A DNA stretch of 64,000 nucleotides from Chitinophaga sp. S165 (GTDB taxonomy: Bacteria; Bacteroidota; Bacteroidia; Chitinophagales; Chitinophagaceae): assembly GCF_003182155.1 (NCBI RefSeq), contig NZ_QGTG01000002.1, positions 682,001-746,000 of the forward strand, written 5' to 3'. Shown one piece after another: positions 62,216 to 64,000 of this stretch (the first letter of the stretch is position 1; each line of letters starts with the position of its first letter). The position numbers and the translations under genes were made by a program. The notes beneath the pieces were generated by a model that worked only from the letters and a program-made list of their open reading frames with translations, did no database searches and had not been told where the DNA came from.

Positions 62216-64000
62216 TTAATGGGCCTGCAGCCAGTTCTGGCCGATGCCTATTTCAACTTCAACAGGAACGGTCAGTGGTAAGGCGTTGCGCATACCTTCC
62301 TGTATCAGAGGTTTGATCAGTTCTACTTCATCTTTGTGCACGTCGAACACCAACTCATCATGTACCTGGAGGATCATGCGGGAGCGGAGGTTCTCCTTTT
62401 TCAGCGTTTTATGGATCGAGATCATGGCCAGCTTGATCATGTCGGCAGCTGTACCCTGTATTGGCATGTTGATGGCATTTCGTTCGGCATAACCCCTCAC
62501 TACTGCGTTGGAGGAATTAATGTCTTTCAGCCAGCGTTTGCGGCCCAGTAAAGTCTCTACATAACCGTTGAGTTGTGCCGATTTTATCTGGTTGTCCATG
62601 TATTGTTTGATAGATGGATACTGCGCAAAGTAGTTATCTATCAGTGTTTTAGCCTCTCCTCTGGCGATGCCCAGGTTTTCAGACAGTCCGAAGGCGCTTA
62701 CGCCATAGATAATACCGAAGTTCACGCTCTTGGCGTTACGGCGCATTTCTGCGGTTACGTCCGCGAGTTCCACACCGTATACTTTAGCGGCAGTGGCGGC
62801 GTGAATGTCCAATCCTTGACGGAATGCGTCAATCATGTGGACATCTTCGCTTATGGCGGCGATGATACGGAGCTCGATCTGTGAATAGTCGGCAGACATC
62901 AAGACATGTTCCTCATTTCTGGCTACGAAAGCCTTGCGCACCTCACGTCCTCTATCGGTACGGATAGGGATGTTCTGGAGGTTCGGGTTATTGGAACTGA
63001 GACGACCGGTTACTGCAACTGCCTGATTGTAAGATGTATGTACGCGGTTGGTCCGTTTGTTCAGCATCAGTGGCAGCGCATCCACGTAAGTGGATTTCAG
63101 TTTGCTCAACTCCCGGAATACCAGGATATCCTCTACGATCTGGTGTTTATTAGAGAGCTTCGCCAGCACATCTTCACCGGTAGCATACTGCCCTGTTCTG
63201 GTCTTTTTGGCTTTAGGATCGAGCATAAGCTTTTCAAACAGCACCTCACCCAGTTGTTTGGGGGATGCGAGGTTGAAGCGAACGCCGGCCTGTGAATAAA
63301 CACTCTCTTCTGCACGTTTGATCTCTGTTTCGAGTTCACGGGAGTAGTCAGAAAGTGCCTGTATATCAATAGAAATGCCCTCGTATTCCATGTCGGTAAG
63401 TACCTTAACCAACGGATTCTCTACTTCATAGAACACCTTTTCCACAACCTTCTGTGGCAGCAATGGCGCAAATTTCTCTTTCAGCTGGAGGGTGATGTCG
63501 GCGTCTTCTACTGCGTATTCTTTAATCTTGTCGATCTCCACATCCCGCATGTTGCCCTGTCCTTTTCCTTTTTTGCCGATCAGGGTCTCGATAGACACAG
63601 GTTCGTATTGCAGGTATTGGGCGCTGAGCAGGTCCATCCCGCGCCGGCCTTCCGGTTCGATGAGATAGTGCGCGAGCATGGTATCGAAAACCGGTCCCTT
63701 TATTTCCACACCGTACCATTTCAACACGATCATATCATATTTGATATTCTGGCCGATGAAAAGAATATGGCTGGCATCGAACAGCGGCCGGAAGCTATCT
63801 ACTATTGCCTGGGCTTGTGCTCTGTCGGCCGGTACCGGTATATACCAGCCCTCTCCTGCTTTAACAGAGAAGCTGATACCTACAAGATCAACAGCGTTGG
63901 CATCGGTACCGGTGGTTTCGGTATCGAAGGAGATCTCTTGTTGCTGTAACAGCGTCGCCAGGAGTTCGGCCCTTTTCTCAGGCGTATCCGCCAGCAGATA
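62216..64000 (-). CDS. polA: DNA polymerase I, C-terminal part (cut by right edge)
   Basis: The frame is open to the right edge, so ~595 codons of the C-terminus are shown and the 5' nuclease domain is outside. The ATG-like start at 63733 is internal. The 3'-5' exonuclease has intact motifs: FDTETTGTD (ExoI), GQNIKYD (ExoII) and YAVEDADIT (ExoIII), so proofreading is likely. The polymerase has SADYSQIELRI (motif A), RRNAKSVNFGIIYG (motif B) and LQVHDELVFD (motif C). It fills gaps in replication and repair. Its stop is followed by a stable hairpin. Confidence 0.96.
   Translation of the reverse strand, partial: YLLADTPEKRAELLATLLQQQEISFDTETTGTDANAVDLVGISFSVKAGEGWYIPVPADRAQAQAIVDSFRPLFDASHILFIGQNIKYDMIVLKWYGVEIKGPVFDTMLAHYLIEPEGRRGMDLLSAQYLQYEPVSIETLIGKKGKGQGNMRDVEIDKIKEYAVEDADITLQLKEKFAPLLPQKVVEKVFYEVENPLVKVLTDMEYEGISIDIQALSDYSRELETEIKRAEESVYSQAGVRFNLASPKQLGEVLFEKLMLDPKAKKTRTGQYATGEDVLAKLSNKHQIVEDILVFRELSKLKSTYVDALPLMLNKRTNRVHTSYNQAVAVTGRLSSNNPNLQNIPIRTDRGREVRKAFVARNEEHVLMSADYSQIELRIIAAISEDVHMIDAFRQGLDIHAATAAKVYGVELADVTAEMRRNAKSVNFGIIYGVSAFGLSENLGIARGEAKTLIDNYFAQYPSIKQYMDNQIKSAQLNGYVETLLGRKRWLKDINSSNAVVRGYAERNAINMPIQGTAADMIKLAMISIHKTLKKENLRSRMILQVHDELVFDVHKDEVELIKPLIQEGMRNALPLTVPVEVEIGIGQNWLQAH

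Overview
The window reads as chromosomal DNA of a Bacteroidota (Bacteroidetes) bacterium, most likely Chitinophagaceae/Chitinophaga-like. This is inferred from gene content: a TamB plus lipoprotein TamA-like (TamL) pair, a DUF2480 protein, a PNGase F-type secreted protein, a PafA-type phosphatase and a YbeY with the Bacteroidota-style active site. Several genes are preceded by the Bacteroidota promoter motif TAnnTTTG. No tRNA, rRNA, CRISPR array, prophage or intact insertion sequence was seen. The genus is not proven by anything here.

Left block (1-8607): a left-truncated MoxR-type AAA+ ATPase, a DUF5682 protein and a VWA (MIDAS) protein form a tight operon. They converge, with abutting stop codons, on a 1555-residue DUF4011 / superfamily 1 helicase / restriction-endonuclease-fold / DUF3320 protein. 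This is the most system-like part of the window: a probable NTP-dependent conflict or defence locus. Next come a cardiolipin synthase, a small acidic protein and a lactonase-family beta-propeller (8726-11764).

Origin-like block (12402-23597): mnmG, ybeY, feoA, an AraC regulator, an SDR gene interrupted by one in-frame stop, nadA and a PpiD/SurA-type chaperone. Two identical perfect 16-bp parS-like palindromes (14321 and 16280) and a gene-free 0.6-kb stretch with three perfect and several near-perfect DnaA boxes (20776-21353) suggest a chromosomal origin and partition region. Between them lie an 11-bp-periodic inverted array (15252-15392) and a degenerate 164-bp tandem repeat (19113-19620).

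Middle block (23774-43235): DUF2480, CorA, an orphan protein resembling the N-terminal region of Bacteroidota cytochrome-c peroxidases, a DJ-1/PfpI protein, an RlpA lipoprotein, tamL-tamB (outer-membrane biogenesis), two exported unknowns and gltB-gltD (glutamate synthase).

Glycerol block (44203-50277): a DeoR/GlpR-type repressor is divergent from glpD-glpK-glpF and a lipoprotein glycerophosphodiesterase. Together these release glycerol, import it, phosphorylate it and oxidise it to dihydroxyacetone phosphate. Two further 11-bp arrays lie at 43619 and 50299.

Right block (50620-64000): PafA-like phosphatase, a DUF187-type glycosyl hydrolase, Nfu-type Fe-S scaffold, PNGase F-type protein, pnuC plus a NadR-type kinase (NAD salvage, complementing nadA), mtgA, a Sua5/YrdC enzyme, a small exported protein, a C1 peptidase, a GNAT acetyltransferase and polA, which is cut by the right edge.
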